Assembly: GCF_910592395.1 (NCBI RefSeq)
Contig: NC_088319.1
Coordinates: 9,364,001-9,428,000 of the forward strand
Direction: 5' to 3'
Source of the DNA: Lineus longissimus
Taxonomy: Eukaryota > Nemertea > Pilidiophora > Heteronemertea > Lineidae
DNA: 64,000 bases
The notes under the pieces were generated by a model, which searched no databases, was not told the DNA's origin, and saw only the letters and a program-made list of their open reading frames with translations. Positions 1-8,781 of this stretch are shown here, in pieces (the first letter of the stretch is position 1; each line of letters starts with the position of its first letter). A program made the translations under genes and the position numbers.

Positions 1-557
1 GGTCACGTACTCGGCGCACAGCCACAGATGGTTCCTGGGAAGGCATGGTTATCTTCCGTACCTGTAAATACTGCTCAGCCAACTGAACAGCAGTACGGAT
101 TGTCTCGGGGTTGTGAGTTAATAAATGCAGCTGTAATTCCGCGTTGCCTACTCCCCTCATGAACTGTTCCTTGGTCATGGTGTTGCGGTGCTCCTCAGGA
201 AAATCCGCGAATGCTGACGAAGCCTTCCTAAGGACGCGCAGTTCAAATGCCGAAATCATCTCATTCTCGGCACGGCTCATCGTCATGAACTCTTGTCGTC
301 GCAAGAGTGCATGATCTTGGGGGTCAAGGCGTTCCCTCAATGCCTGTTTGGCCAGTGCATAATCAGCCTTGGTGGCGGCTGGGAGGCTATCGTGCGTCAT
401 AAAAGCTCGCCCAGTCAAATATAGGGGAAGCACCGCATGCCGCCGCCGCGTCATCTGCTGCAGCGGGCACAAACGGCTCAAAACGTTTGAACCACAGGGT
501 AAAATCCTCTGATGGTTCACCACTGAACTCCTTTAATTTGGGGTGTGCCACTGCCAT
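1..557 (-). pseudogene. LTR-retrotransposon gag, 5' part, frameshifted, runs off the left edge
   Basis: Read on minus from the ATG at 557, the sequence gives a Gag-like N-terminus (MAVAHPKLKEFSGEPSEDF, then a WFKRFEPF segment). A one-step frame change in the GCG-rich run near 440-450 is needed to continue into a typical retrotransposon-gag helical region: LPLYLTGRAF, then ADYALAKQALRERLDP, EFMTMSRAENE and GNAELQLHLLTHNPETI. The family (Retrotrans_gag type, Gypsy-like) forms the particle that packages element RNA. About 185 residues are visible; the rest, including any zinc knuckle and pol, lies left of the window. The frameshift suggests a decayed copy, although a sequencing error in the GC-rich run is possible. 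Family placement is by pattern recognition only. Confidence 0.7.
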
Positions 558-1101
558 TTTAACTTATGAAAAGATCGTAGAACAAAACAGCTTAATGTCT
601 AATATTTTTCTCTTCATACAATAATGTAGAATGTGGACATGAAACTACGATTACAGGTAAACCCTTGCTAATCGCAGTTTGTAGCCTGCTTCCCGCTTCA
701 GGTACTTGGGCTGCATACTGATTGGGTGGTAAACCCTACACAAACAGCTGCAATACAGCCCATTTTGTACCACTAGGAATAGGATATCACATATAAATAA
801 ATGCAGAGTTGGCTTCCCATGGATCTAGTGAACTGACCGGTTCGTGACACACTCACTGCTCAGCGAACTCAAATTACCGGGCCTATTTCGTAGCATAACT
901 AGGAAAACTCCTTAGCAAAGCTTTTATACCGAGCCCATGATTAAACAACTTGGTAAACCCTAAGTCATCCGGCAAAATGGGCCGCATGTGCAGGTAAACA
1001 TTAATGCACATGCGCAGAGCGCCCCGTACGAACAAAGCAATGCACGCCGTCGGATTCGGGCATCTGAAAAATAGCAATTTCTCGCCGAAAGTTCGATGTA
1101 G
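558..1101 (-). other. untranslated leader of the LTR retrotransposon
   Basis: About 540 bases lie between the primer-binding site and the gag ATG. I see no ORF that looks coding. In this position it would be the packaged 5' leader of the element RNA. Confidence 0.5.
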
Positions 1102-1120
1102 CCCCACGTTATGGGCGCCA
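1102..1120 (-). other. tRNA primer-binding site
   Basis: On minus the sequence reads TGGCGCCCATAACGTGGGG, one base after the LTR end (TACA). TGGCGCCC is complementary to a tRNA 3' end of the form GGGCGCCA, the usual primer-binding site of LTR retrotransposons. It fixes the element orientation as minus. Confidence 0.7.
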
Positions 1121-1121
1121 C

Positions 1122-1429
1122 TGTAAAGTACGAATACTTATTGTGGGGTCATGGGCATGCACTTACTCAACTCCAAGATATGAACTTAGAGAATAGGCTT
1201 TATTCTACGGGCGAACTAGCGTACAGGTCTCACTACACGGTAGATGCTGGAGAGAGAGAGAGATCGCTCCACCTGCCTACTATGGGGCGCCTCGACAGCC
1301 ATAATATGGCCCCGTCACATTTTATTTCTCTCCGCCTTCACAAAGATGAATCTGAAATCATAAAACAAACAGTCAAACTCATATTGAAGGCTGCACAGAT
1401 TCTGAATCTGTGGAGCTGTAACCATACCA
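1122..1429 (-). mobile_element. 5' LTR of the Gypsy-like retrotransposon
   Basis: The segment of about 308 bp starts TG and ends CA on both strands (minus: TGGTATGGTTAC to CTTTACA) and directly abuts the primer-binding site. On minus it contains AATAAA signals near 1203 and near 1330, and a GA microsatellite at about 1250-1261. The outer edge is inferred from the TG/CA rule because the partner LTR and its 5-bp target duplication lie outside the window. The element sits about 20 bp downstream of a splice donor of the neighbouring minus-strand gene, in the same orientation. Confidence 0.55.
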
Positions 1430-1449
1430 TAAATAATAGGTGAACTTAC

Positions 1450-2419
1450 TTAGGTTTTGGAAATTTTTCAAGCTTGTCCCAGAACAAGGAGAGGATAAGA
1501 TCCTCCACTTGCTGGGAGGTCATGTCCGTTGAAAAGACAACGCAATTGGCCACACGGCCAGCGTTGTATAGAACTTCCTTGTCTGTGGGCTTGGAAGTCA
1601 TGCCAGAATCCAGTAGGACAACGTCCTTTGTTCTCTTTCGCACCGTCACTGAAATATGATAGACATCATTATTTTTTACTAATCATAGTTTATTGAACCA
1701 CTGAAAGGCCTCATCCCGGGCCTTATAGCCTAGCGACGATATGGATGTAGGCCTTGGCCGACCTCCTCGATTTCATGAGACACTGCAATATCAAACCATT
1801 GCCGATGCTGAATTGCATTCTAGGCCTATCATCTCAGTTCTCACACAAATGGTTGGTATGTCTATAGGCCTCTTACCTCTTGAGCCCTTGTACATAGTCA
1901 GCGTACTATGAAAGCAGTGGGGTGCATGATAGGCCTAGCTGAACAACAGTAGGGCTACACGCTTAAAAAACACTCACCTTTCACCTTCTTTTGGGCCAAA
2001 GCCGCGGCTGCACTTGCAGCAGCTGCTGCACCTGTTCCGGGGACCCTTCTCTTCTTCCCACGAAACCCACCAGTGGGGGTGAACATCCTTGCCATCTCTT
2101 CGTTGACATTCTGATGGGTATGGGATGATGATGGCAAGGCGGATGATGGGAAGGCGGATGATGGAAAGGCTGATGGCAAGGCGGATGATGGCAAGGCGGA
2201 TGAGGCACCGGGTTGGCCGAGCCCAAAGTTCACCCCTAGCAACCTGTCTGTGGTGGCCGCATTGTGTGGCCGCAACTGCTCTACAACAGGGTGGGCGACA
2301 ACCTGCTGAATGAGCTCCCTCATTTCTGAGGGAGCACCCGTCGCCGAATTCCGCAGATCCCGCAGCAGATCCTCGAAATTACTGGCATGAGCCAGTAAAT
2401 TGATTCTGTCCTTGTCCAT
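1450..2419 (-). CDS. unrecognised host gene, first two coding exons
   Basis: Exon 1 runs 2419-1978: ATG at 2419 (MDKDRINLLAHASNFEDLLRD), then a Pro/Ser repeat encoded by an imperfect 15-bp tandem repeat (about 2125-2206), then a basic GKKRRVPG segment and an Ala run. It ends at AAAG|GTGAGTG. Exon 2 starts at 1648 after TATCATATTTCAG and continues in phase with TVRKRTKDVVLLDSG, ending at CCTAA|GTAAGT (1450/1449); reading through instead gives a TAA stop at 1446-1448. The intron is 329 bp. Later exons are not visible; an LTR retrotransposon lies just past the second donor. Exon 2 loosely recalls the segment before the HECT domain in G2E3-like ligase expansions of invertebrates, but that is an impression, not a call. 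The reading frame cannot start at the TTG at 2431. Confidence 0.5.
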
Positions 2420-2638
2420 AATCGACGTCAAATCAAATCAAATCAAATCATATGTCAAACACGTGTCAAACATGTGTCAAAACCTCGTGCGAACAATTCG
2501 AGCTCCGAAACGCAACACAAGTACCATGGGTTCGGGAAAGTCCGGACGCGGGTTCGGGAAAGTCCGTAAAGCATCAAAACATGAGCAACTACGTCATCAA
2601 TTTTGTGGTCACGTGCGTCTTGAATATGGTCACGTGAG
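2420..2638 (-). promoter_or_regulatory. likely promoter region of the host gene
   Basis: Upstream of the ATG at 2419 lie an AATCA microsatellite (about 2429-2449), ACACGTGT/ACATGTGT repeats (2458-2475), two copies of GGTTCGGGAAAGTCCG (about 2529-2566) and two CACGTG E-boxes (near 2611 and 2632). No TATA box is evident. Promoter function is inferred from position. Confidence 0.3.
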
Positions 2639-2820
2639 TCTTGAATATATTTTGTTCAAGGTTGAATATATTTTGTTCAAGGTTGAATATTGCATTCAAG
2701 GTTGAACAAAAGTATTCAAGGTTGAACATATTTTAGTCTTGAACATATATTTCCTTCTTGAACTTATATTTAACTTCTTGAATGGTAATTCTAAAGTCTT
2801 GAATAAATTCCGCTTTGGCT
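2639..2820. repeat. AT-rich imperfect tandem repeat (TTGAATATATTTTGTTCAAGG type)
   Basis: Several diverging copies of a 20-25 bp motif built from TTGAATA and TTCAAGG follow one another. The motif is itself partly self-complementary. No gene is seen here. It ends at the left border of the 5S/protein-gene array. Confidence 0.6.
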
Positions 2821-2948
2821 TACCATAGGAGGTCGACTTTTTTGACTAGTTATAACAGTAGGCCAGCGACATAATTACAAACTGCATACATTTAATTTCT
2901 GTTGACATGTTATATTGTGACAGGTTGGTCTCTTTGGAAATATTTTGT

Positions 2949-2964
2949 GGTTCTGAAAAGAACC
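2949..2964 (-). terminator. histone-type 3' stem-loop of the acidic-protein mRNA (leftmost copy)
   Basis: On minus: GGTTCTTTTCAGAACC, a 6-bp stem with a TTTC loop, matching the metazoan replication-dependent histone consensus. It begins 12 nt after the stop. About 12 nt further lies CAAAGAGA, a good match to the histone downstream element that pairs with U7 snRNA. The same element occurs at 13521-13536, 16963-16978, 19452-19467, 22894-22909, 41535-41550, 44347-44362, 47159-47174, 49966-49981, 52777-52792, 55590-55605, 58401-58416 and 61212-61227. Confidence 0.88.
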
Positions 2965-2975
2965 GTTTGGTGTAA

Positions 2976-3281
2976 CTAGCAATCACTGTCGTACTCATCG
3001 TCTTGAAGTAGAATCTCGTCGCCGAACAGCTCGCATCTCAACTCTGTCATCTTGTTTGCAGTGAGTTCGGCAAATTTGTAGTAGGCGGCCCTGACACCCT
3101 CAAGGGTTACAAGCTGGAGTCGCCTGTTGTAGCGCATCGAGCGGTGACCCTCCTCGTTAGCGTGGTTGAACCGGAGTGTTATGTCTTGAAGCTTTCTGTC
3201 TATCATCACGATCTGGTCGCATGCCTTATAAAACTTTTCTTCAAGTTGGTGGAGTTGCGCTGACTTGGTTGAGTTTTCCAT
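2976..3281 (-). CDS. acidic helical protein, leftmost copy (promoter lost)
   Basis: The 101 aa ORF is intact, with ATG at 3281; F replaces Y at residue 38 (CTLRFNH-type change). The 3' stem-loop and downstream element are present. Upstream, the sequence follows the normal 5' UTR only to about 3352 (GGTTATCTCGT) and then jumps back into a second copy of the same gene's coding region. The TATA box and bidirectional promoter are therefore missing. It is probably silent unless read from outside. See the copy at 16990 for the protein description. Confidence 0.6.
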   Translation of the reverse strand: MENSTKSAQLHQLEEKFYKACDQIVMIDRKLQDITLRFNHANEEGHRSMRYNRRLQLVTLEGVRAAYYKFAELTANKMTELRCELFGDEILLQDDEYDSDC

Positions 3282-3352
3282 GTTTTCTTTGGTGTCGGTT
3301 TGATATGTTCCGATGTTCACAGGTTGAATAGTGAACTGGGACGGGTTATCTC

Positions 3353-3510
3353 GTGACCCTCCTCGTTAGCGTGGTTGTACCGTAGTGTTATGTCTTAAAG
3401 TTTTCTGTCTATCATCACGATCTGGTCGCATGCCTTATAAAACTTTTCTTCAAGTTGGTGGAGTTGCGCTGACTTGGTTGAGTTTTCCATGTTTTCTTTG
3501 GTGTCGGTTT
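3353..3510 (-). pseudogene. partial duplicate of the acidic-protein gene, cut off from its promoter
   Basis: A second copy of the first half of the gene (ATG at 3490, residues 1 to about 46) is joined head-to-tail at about 3352/3353 to the complete copy. Its 5' UTR is split by the LINE at 3511; the matching promoter resumes at 10339. It carries small changes from the neighbouring copy (CCGTAG, TTAAAG). Confidence 0.8.
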
Positions 3511-4203
3511 TTTTTCGAGCTTAAACCCGCAGTGGGTGTCATTTATTGTTCCAAAAAATGTACAATAACTTGAATCCGATACATAAATCTGACATCGTTC
3601 TACTGCGAAATCGTCCGGTACCGTCCCGTCGCCGGTGTTGACAGCTTGATTAGCGAGACCGCACTCGGCACCGCGACGGCCCCGTCGATTTCGCAGTACA
3701 GTACTACAATTGCACAATATGAATGACGCACCTTAATGTAAGTGAGTGTTTTAATATATATGTGGGAGCACCACTGTAGACTAGTTTTCATATTTTAATG
3801 TATATAAACGTTCTCTTTTTGTTCTAGCACCAATGGATAATTGTATAAATGCATAACTAAATTTAAGTAGAAGTGAAAAACTGTGCTTATATTATAGTAA
3901 CTTCGTTAAATCAATAAATTAACTAAAAAAGTAAAGCATTGTGCATTATGTGCTCAATGGCCGATATTTACAATTTTGTTTACCTAGTTCAGGGGTCGAG
4001 CCACCTCGTGGTCTCATTTGGACCCCTGATTGTGTACCAAGCTAATTTACGTTGCCAATAATATTCATATAAAATTCTCTGTCGGTGCTGGTGCTCTCAC
4101 TATTTACATATTTACAGTACGTATGAGATAGCTACCCCAGTCAAACCAAGATACAATAGTCAAAAACTAAAAAGAAAAATGGGAGAATTGCAAAGAAAGG
4201 AAA

Positions 4204-4293
4204 GAAAAAAGTACCTGCCAGTGGCGCACTCGAACCTGGGTCTTCAGATCTGCAGCCCCTGACAATCCGAGTCGTCCACCACGCTACCGCAGG
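4204..4293 (-). ncRNA. tRNA-like sequence with pol III signals in the LINE 3' UTR
   Basis: On minus, CCTGCGG (4293-4287) can pair with CTGGCAGG (ending 4214) as an acceptor-like stem. An A-box-like TAGCGTGGTGG follows the 5' strand. GGTTCGAGT (4236-4228) matches the B-box core. A T6 run (4210-4205) could terminate pol III. The anticodon arm does not fold convincingly, so this is more likely a tRNA-derived or SINE-like sequence than a working tRNA. It may be part of the LINE tail or a separate older insertion. Confidence 0.35.
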
Positions 4294-4364
4294 AGTTCGC
4301 ACGTTTTTGTAATAATATTCAAATTAACTTAAAGTGGGGAATCCCCACTATTGCGACCTTGACC

Positions 4365-7300
4365 TTACAGTCTGTTTTGAATTCGTTTTACAAACTCGTT
4401 CAGGCTATTATCTTGATTCCCCCGCCAAATGCTGGCTCGTCCCCCCCAAATGACATGTATATAAATTCCCAATGCACCCACAATTTTGTCTATTCCCTTG
4501 CAAGTTGCAAAATCCGGGCACGATATGTGCTCAAAATTTATGTTTGGCCATCTTTTCGTTCTAAACAAATTTGTAAACGAATTCAAAACAGGTTGTATAG
4601 CCGCACACTCATAAAAGGCGTGCTTCAGAGTTTCGGTTTGACTGGGATAGCATCTCGAACAGTTTCTCTCAATATTCGGAAGTCCCTTGAAAACATTTTT
4701 CACAGGCAATGCTCTGTGGGTGAGCTTATAGAATAATTCTTTTTCATTGTTGTGTAAAATTTTGTTACTCCATATATTGCTCCATAATTTGTTCCAGTTA
4801 ATATTAAAATATTTGGTACACACCGTGTGTGGGATCTTAGGCCCACTTTTCATAATTTCCCCGTATAAAATGGCTGCGCTCGTTTTAACCCAGTGGGACT
4901 TGCCCATGTTCAATTTTGCAGATTTACATTGATATAAAATTTCCTCCCACACGCCGTGTGTACCAATTACTCTGTGCATATACGTGTTTTTGGCGATTTC
5001 GGGGCAGTGGTGCCGCAAGGATATGCCTACTTTGTAAATGCCGTACCCTATCCATGGTTGGGCGATCGCTCCATCTTCTACTTTATAGAGTTGTTTCAAC
5101 CTTTCCATGAACAGGGCCCGACATTTACTGGCTACATGCGGCATCCCTACCCCTCCATCACCAAACGACTGCACCATAGTGCTTCTTTTGATGAATTCGG
5201 TCTTATTCGACCATAAAAATTTAAAAATCAGTTTATCAAACCCTTTACAATAATTTTTTGACAATTTCATTAACCGTGCACCATACCATAATTTTGATAC
5301 TAGGACGGTTTTAACCACCAAAACCTTTCCGACAAAGGACAGGCGTCTTTTATCCCATAATTTTATAGCCCGCCCCATTTTTTCCAAAATTTTTCTCCAA
5401 TACGTATTCCCGCAAGGTCCCGCCTTGGTCCACGGTATCCCCAAAATATTTGAAATTTTTACAATGTACTGCCTGTACTCTATCGGAATATTTTGGCGGG
5501 AAAAACCCCCAACAATAAAATTTCAGTTTTAGATATATTAATATCGGACCCTGAGGCTTGACCGAAATCTTTGTAAATGGAAAAGAGAGCCCGTATGCAA
5601 GGTGTTGCAATCGGGTGCGTGGCATCATCCGCAAAGGCGATACTTTTCACTTGTTGTTTTATATTCGGCAGTTTAATACCACGCACCCGCTCGTCGGAGC
5701 GTATTGCGCAGGCGAGCGGCTCCTGGCAGAGTACGAACAGTAAAGGGGACAGACTGCAACCTTGTCTGACAGATCTGCCCACCCTGAATGTCTCTGACAG
5801 AAACCTATTCACCAGCACCCTACTCTCCGGCGAAGCATACAGCACCCGCATCCATCGCACAAAGTTATGGCCAAACCTCATGGCCTCCAAACATTGGAAT
5901 AGCCAATCATGGGACACTAAATCGAACGCTTTTCGGAGGTCAACGGCCACCAGTGCACCCCCGGATTCCGCCGCATGCGCGATGATGGTTTGTATATTAA
6001 ACAGCTGATCGTTGATCGATCTTTTGGGGACTCCGCATGCCTGGTCGGGGTGCACTAGGTCGCCCATGACCTCCGACAGTCTTGACTTTAATACTTTAGT
6101 AATAATTTTGTAATCTACTGTTAATAAGCTTATAGGTCTATAATTTTTTATGTCCCTTGGATCCCCTTTTTTATACAAAATGGATATAACAGCTGTTTTC
6201 ATTGTTTTTCCCAGTTTTTCCCGCAAAAATACATTGTTGATGGTCTCTACTAAATCGTCCCCCAAAATGTCCCAAAAACCCAAGTAAAACTCTTTCCCCA
6301 ACCCATCTATCCCTGGTGATATTCCCGCTTTCATATTCTCAGCTCCCTCCGAACCTCCCTTGTGGTAATTAACCCCTCCAGTTTATTTTGTTGTTCCCCG
6401 TTCAATTTCTTGTCAATTTTCGACGCAAACCTGTCTCTAAAAACTTTGTCCGTCTCTTTTTTGCTATACAACTCCTGATAAAAACCTTTTACCTCGTTTA
6501 AAATCTCTTTCTGTTCTTTCAAAACCTTCCCATTGCTATCCTTCAACTGACTTATTTCTGTTTTTTGATGTATCTCCATTTTGAAAAACTCGGTGGTTGG
6601 CGCTTCCCTTTCCTCTATGAATTTCGCTCCCGCCCTTACTTTTGCCCCCTCCAAATCCATCCTCTCCAAAGTATCCAGTTCCCCTCTCAATTCACCCCAC
6701 CTTTCCATGTTGTCTACCCCTCTATCCCACTCCCTCGCCAGTACATTCAATTCTTTTTCTATCCCTACAATTCGTTCCTCCCTCTCTTTTTTCACCCTCC
6801 TCCCATTGCTTTTAAAGATGCACTGTAGCTTTTGTTTCCCCTTTTCCCACCATTCTATTGGACATCCAAAATCCCCTTTTCTTTTCTGCCACTCACCCCA
6901 ATACTCTGACACCTCCCTGACGGTCCCCTCGTCCCCCAGTAAACTATTATTTAATTTCCAGAATCCCTTCCCCATTTTGACCTTCCCATGCATCCCTATT
7001 GTCGCCAACACACCATAATGATCGGTAAAAACTAACGGAACATGTTCAACCCTACCTACCTCTAAATTAGTAAAAATTCTATCTATTCTCGACTTGGTTT
7101 TTCCATTAAAATACATGTACGTGTAACTCTCTAAATGTGGGTTTTTCTCTCTAAAACTATCTTTGACGTTATGTGTATCCAAAACTTCCTGTATCAGTCG
7201 CTTGTACAAAATGTCCCCTGGTGATAAAGCACCTGTCCCCCGATCCTTCCCCAAAGTTGCAAAATTAAAGTCCCCTCCTAGTATAATTTTTTCACCCCTA

Positions 7301-7686
7301 AATTTTCTCAAATACTCCTTGAAGTTTTGGATAAACATAATAGCTTTCCTCTGATCATTACGATTTTGTGTTGGCACGTAAACAGAAAGTACATGTGTAC
7401 CGGACTTCAAACCCACATGTGACACCCTCCCCTCCAAGCTCCCTGGAACTACGAACTCCCTATCCACCGCAGTCTTGGTTATAATAGCTGTGCCGGCGTG
7501 AGCCTGGCCACTGCTGTAGAAATGAAGTCCATAGTTCCGATTAACCCATGGTCCCAAATTGTCCGGCACCACATGCACTTCCTGTAAACATGCCACATCA
7601 CACTTGAGTCTTACAATTTTGTTTAAAACACTAATTCTCTTTTCATACAAACCATTCACATTTATTGTTATTACATTAGATGCCAT
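4365..7686 (-). pseudogene. LINE ORF2: AP endonuclease + reverse transcriptase, frameshifted
   Basis: The likely start is the ATG at 7686 (MASNVITINVNGL); an upstream ATG at 7737 is only 6 nt from the ORF1 stop. An exonuclease-endonuclease-phosphatase domain shows NVNGL, LQEVHV, GGDFNF, SRIDRIF and TDHYG, at about residues 5-240. The reverse transcriptase follows after a frame change at about 6340: SPGIDGL, YRPISLL, AVDLRKAFD, RQGCSLSPLLF and the catalytic FADD. Further frame changes at about 5495 and 5445 lead to the C-terminal region (GIPWTKAG, KLSKNYCKGF) and a CCHC-like CSRCYPSQTETLKHAFYEC motif before the stop at 4365. In active elements this protein nicks DNA and copies element RNA onto the nick. 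Here the catalytic parts are in three different frames. Confidence 0.9.
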
Positions 7687-8004
7687 GATCAATATGCCGA
7701 TGAGGGTGAAAAGGTGATTCATAGACTTAATATGCATTTTGTTTAATATTTGAAAGGCTTCGCAGATGCAACCCGACTCTTACCTGGCGAGGTACGCCTT
7801 GTTCGTGATGTCACTCCCAAGTTGGGCTTTTTGTTATTTTGTTTGTTTTGGGCCTTGTTTGTCAAGTCATCTGGGCTTTTTTCAACCCTATCATTTCCCC
7901 TCTTGCCAGTGCCATCAAGCCGCTCGGCATCCCCGTCAGGAGTCGTCGGCCTACTACCTGCGAAACCTTCCAATAATACATTGACATTGGTTGGAGAGTC
8001 TATA

Positions 8005-8781
8005 GCCCCTTTTCCACTATCAAAAATTGCCGGGCCTTGACCCGGGTCGAGCACGGCTCGGTTAAAAAAAGTGTAATGGAAATGGGTCGACCGGGCTCGG
8101 CACGGTGCCATTTCCATGTGGGCCGAACCCCCCAAAAGGACGTGAGCTCGACCCGGGTCGAGCACGGTTCGGCAATAAAAATCAGCAGTGGAAACGCGAA
8201 CTGGGCCGGGCCCACTTATCTGAGTAATAGTGCGCAAGCTCACTAATGACCTTGACCGTTGTCATTTCCCGGTATTTCTGTCACTGTGCAGTTCTGTCGT
8301 AAGTTATTGATTTATATCGCTACAACATGCCAGCAGCAGCACCTTCAGCAACAACAAGAGGGGCAACATGGAGCGTTCCGGAAACGCTCCAGTTGATTAC
8401 TATTTGGGGCGAGGAGACGATACAGGCTCAATTGGAGGGGGCTCGCCACAATAACAAGATTTTTTCGCAAATCGCCGTGTCCCTCTCAATGTCAGGATTC
8501 GAAGGACGTGATGGCAAGCAGTGCCAGGAAAAAGTGAAAAAATGAAAAAAAAGTATCGGGAAGTTCTTGATAACAATGGCCATCTTTAGAGAATTTTACT
8601 TACATTCCTAACTCCAAAAATAGGAGAGTAGCGCTGCTGACAGCGGCCGATGTGGACACCAGAATTTGGCCTGGATATTATTGCGCGCAATGGAAATGGT
8701 ACAAAACAAGTGGGCCGGGTCCGGACCGAGCACGGCACAGTTGAACAGGGACAGATTGTGCGGTAGTGGAAAAGGGCCTTA
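8005..8781. mobile_element. non-autonomous DNA transposon, hAT-like target duplication
   Basis: Ends are inverted: GCCCCTTTTCCACTA (8005-8019) against TAGTGGAAAAGGGCC near 8764-8778. The flanking 8-bp direct repeat AGTCTATA (7997-8004 and 8782-8789) is perfect, and removing one copy plus the element restores the LINE ORF1 frame. An 8-bp duplication points to the hAT superfamily. Against that, the internal ORF is a Myb/SANT-like protein, more usual in Harbinger elements. Two GC-rich direct repeats (GACCCGGGTCGAGCACGG at about 8039 and 8150) lie near the left end. Confidence 0.75.
8327..8581 (+). pseudogene. Myb/SANT-like DNA-binding domain fragment inside the DNA transposon
   Basis: From the ATG at 8327 the ORF reads WSVPETLQLITIWGEETIQ, then HNNKIFSQIAVSLS and GRDGKQCQEKVKK, the Trp/helix pattern of Myb/SANT-like domains carried by transposons. 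A TGA at 8543-8545 follows VKK, and the frame then continues KKKYREVLDNNG, so one stop interrupts the third helix. In intact relatives the protein helps the transposase bind DNA. It lies on the strand opposite to the host LINE. Confidence 0.55.

Noticed and set aside
2125-2313. Met/Arg-rich plus ORF (MMMARRMMGRR...)
   Set aside because: Reverse reading of the Pro/Ser tandem repeat in the minus-strand host exon.
2529-2566. NF-kB sites (GGGAAAGTCC twice)
   Set aside because: One position departs from the GGGRNWYYCC consensus, and the two copies are part of a 16-bp direct repeat; kept only as a description of the upstream region.
3282-3320. GTG-initiated 114-aa form of the acidic protein
   Set aside because: GTG starts are not expected in a nuclear gene; the codon is GTA in one copy, and a well-placed ATG follows.
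4204-4293. Functional tRNA gene
   Set aside because: B box and acceptor-like pairing are present but the anticodon arm does not fold; described as tRNA-like instead.
6565-7018. Phe/Ser/Pro-rich plus-strand ORFs across the LINE endonuclease region
   Set aside because: Antisense shadows of the LINE ORF2.
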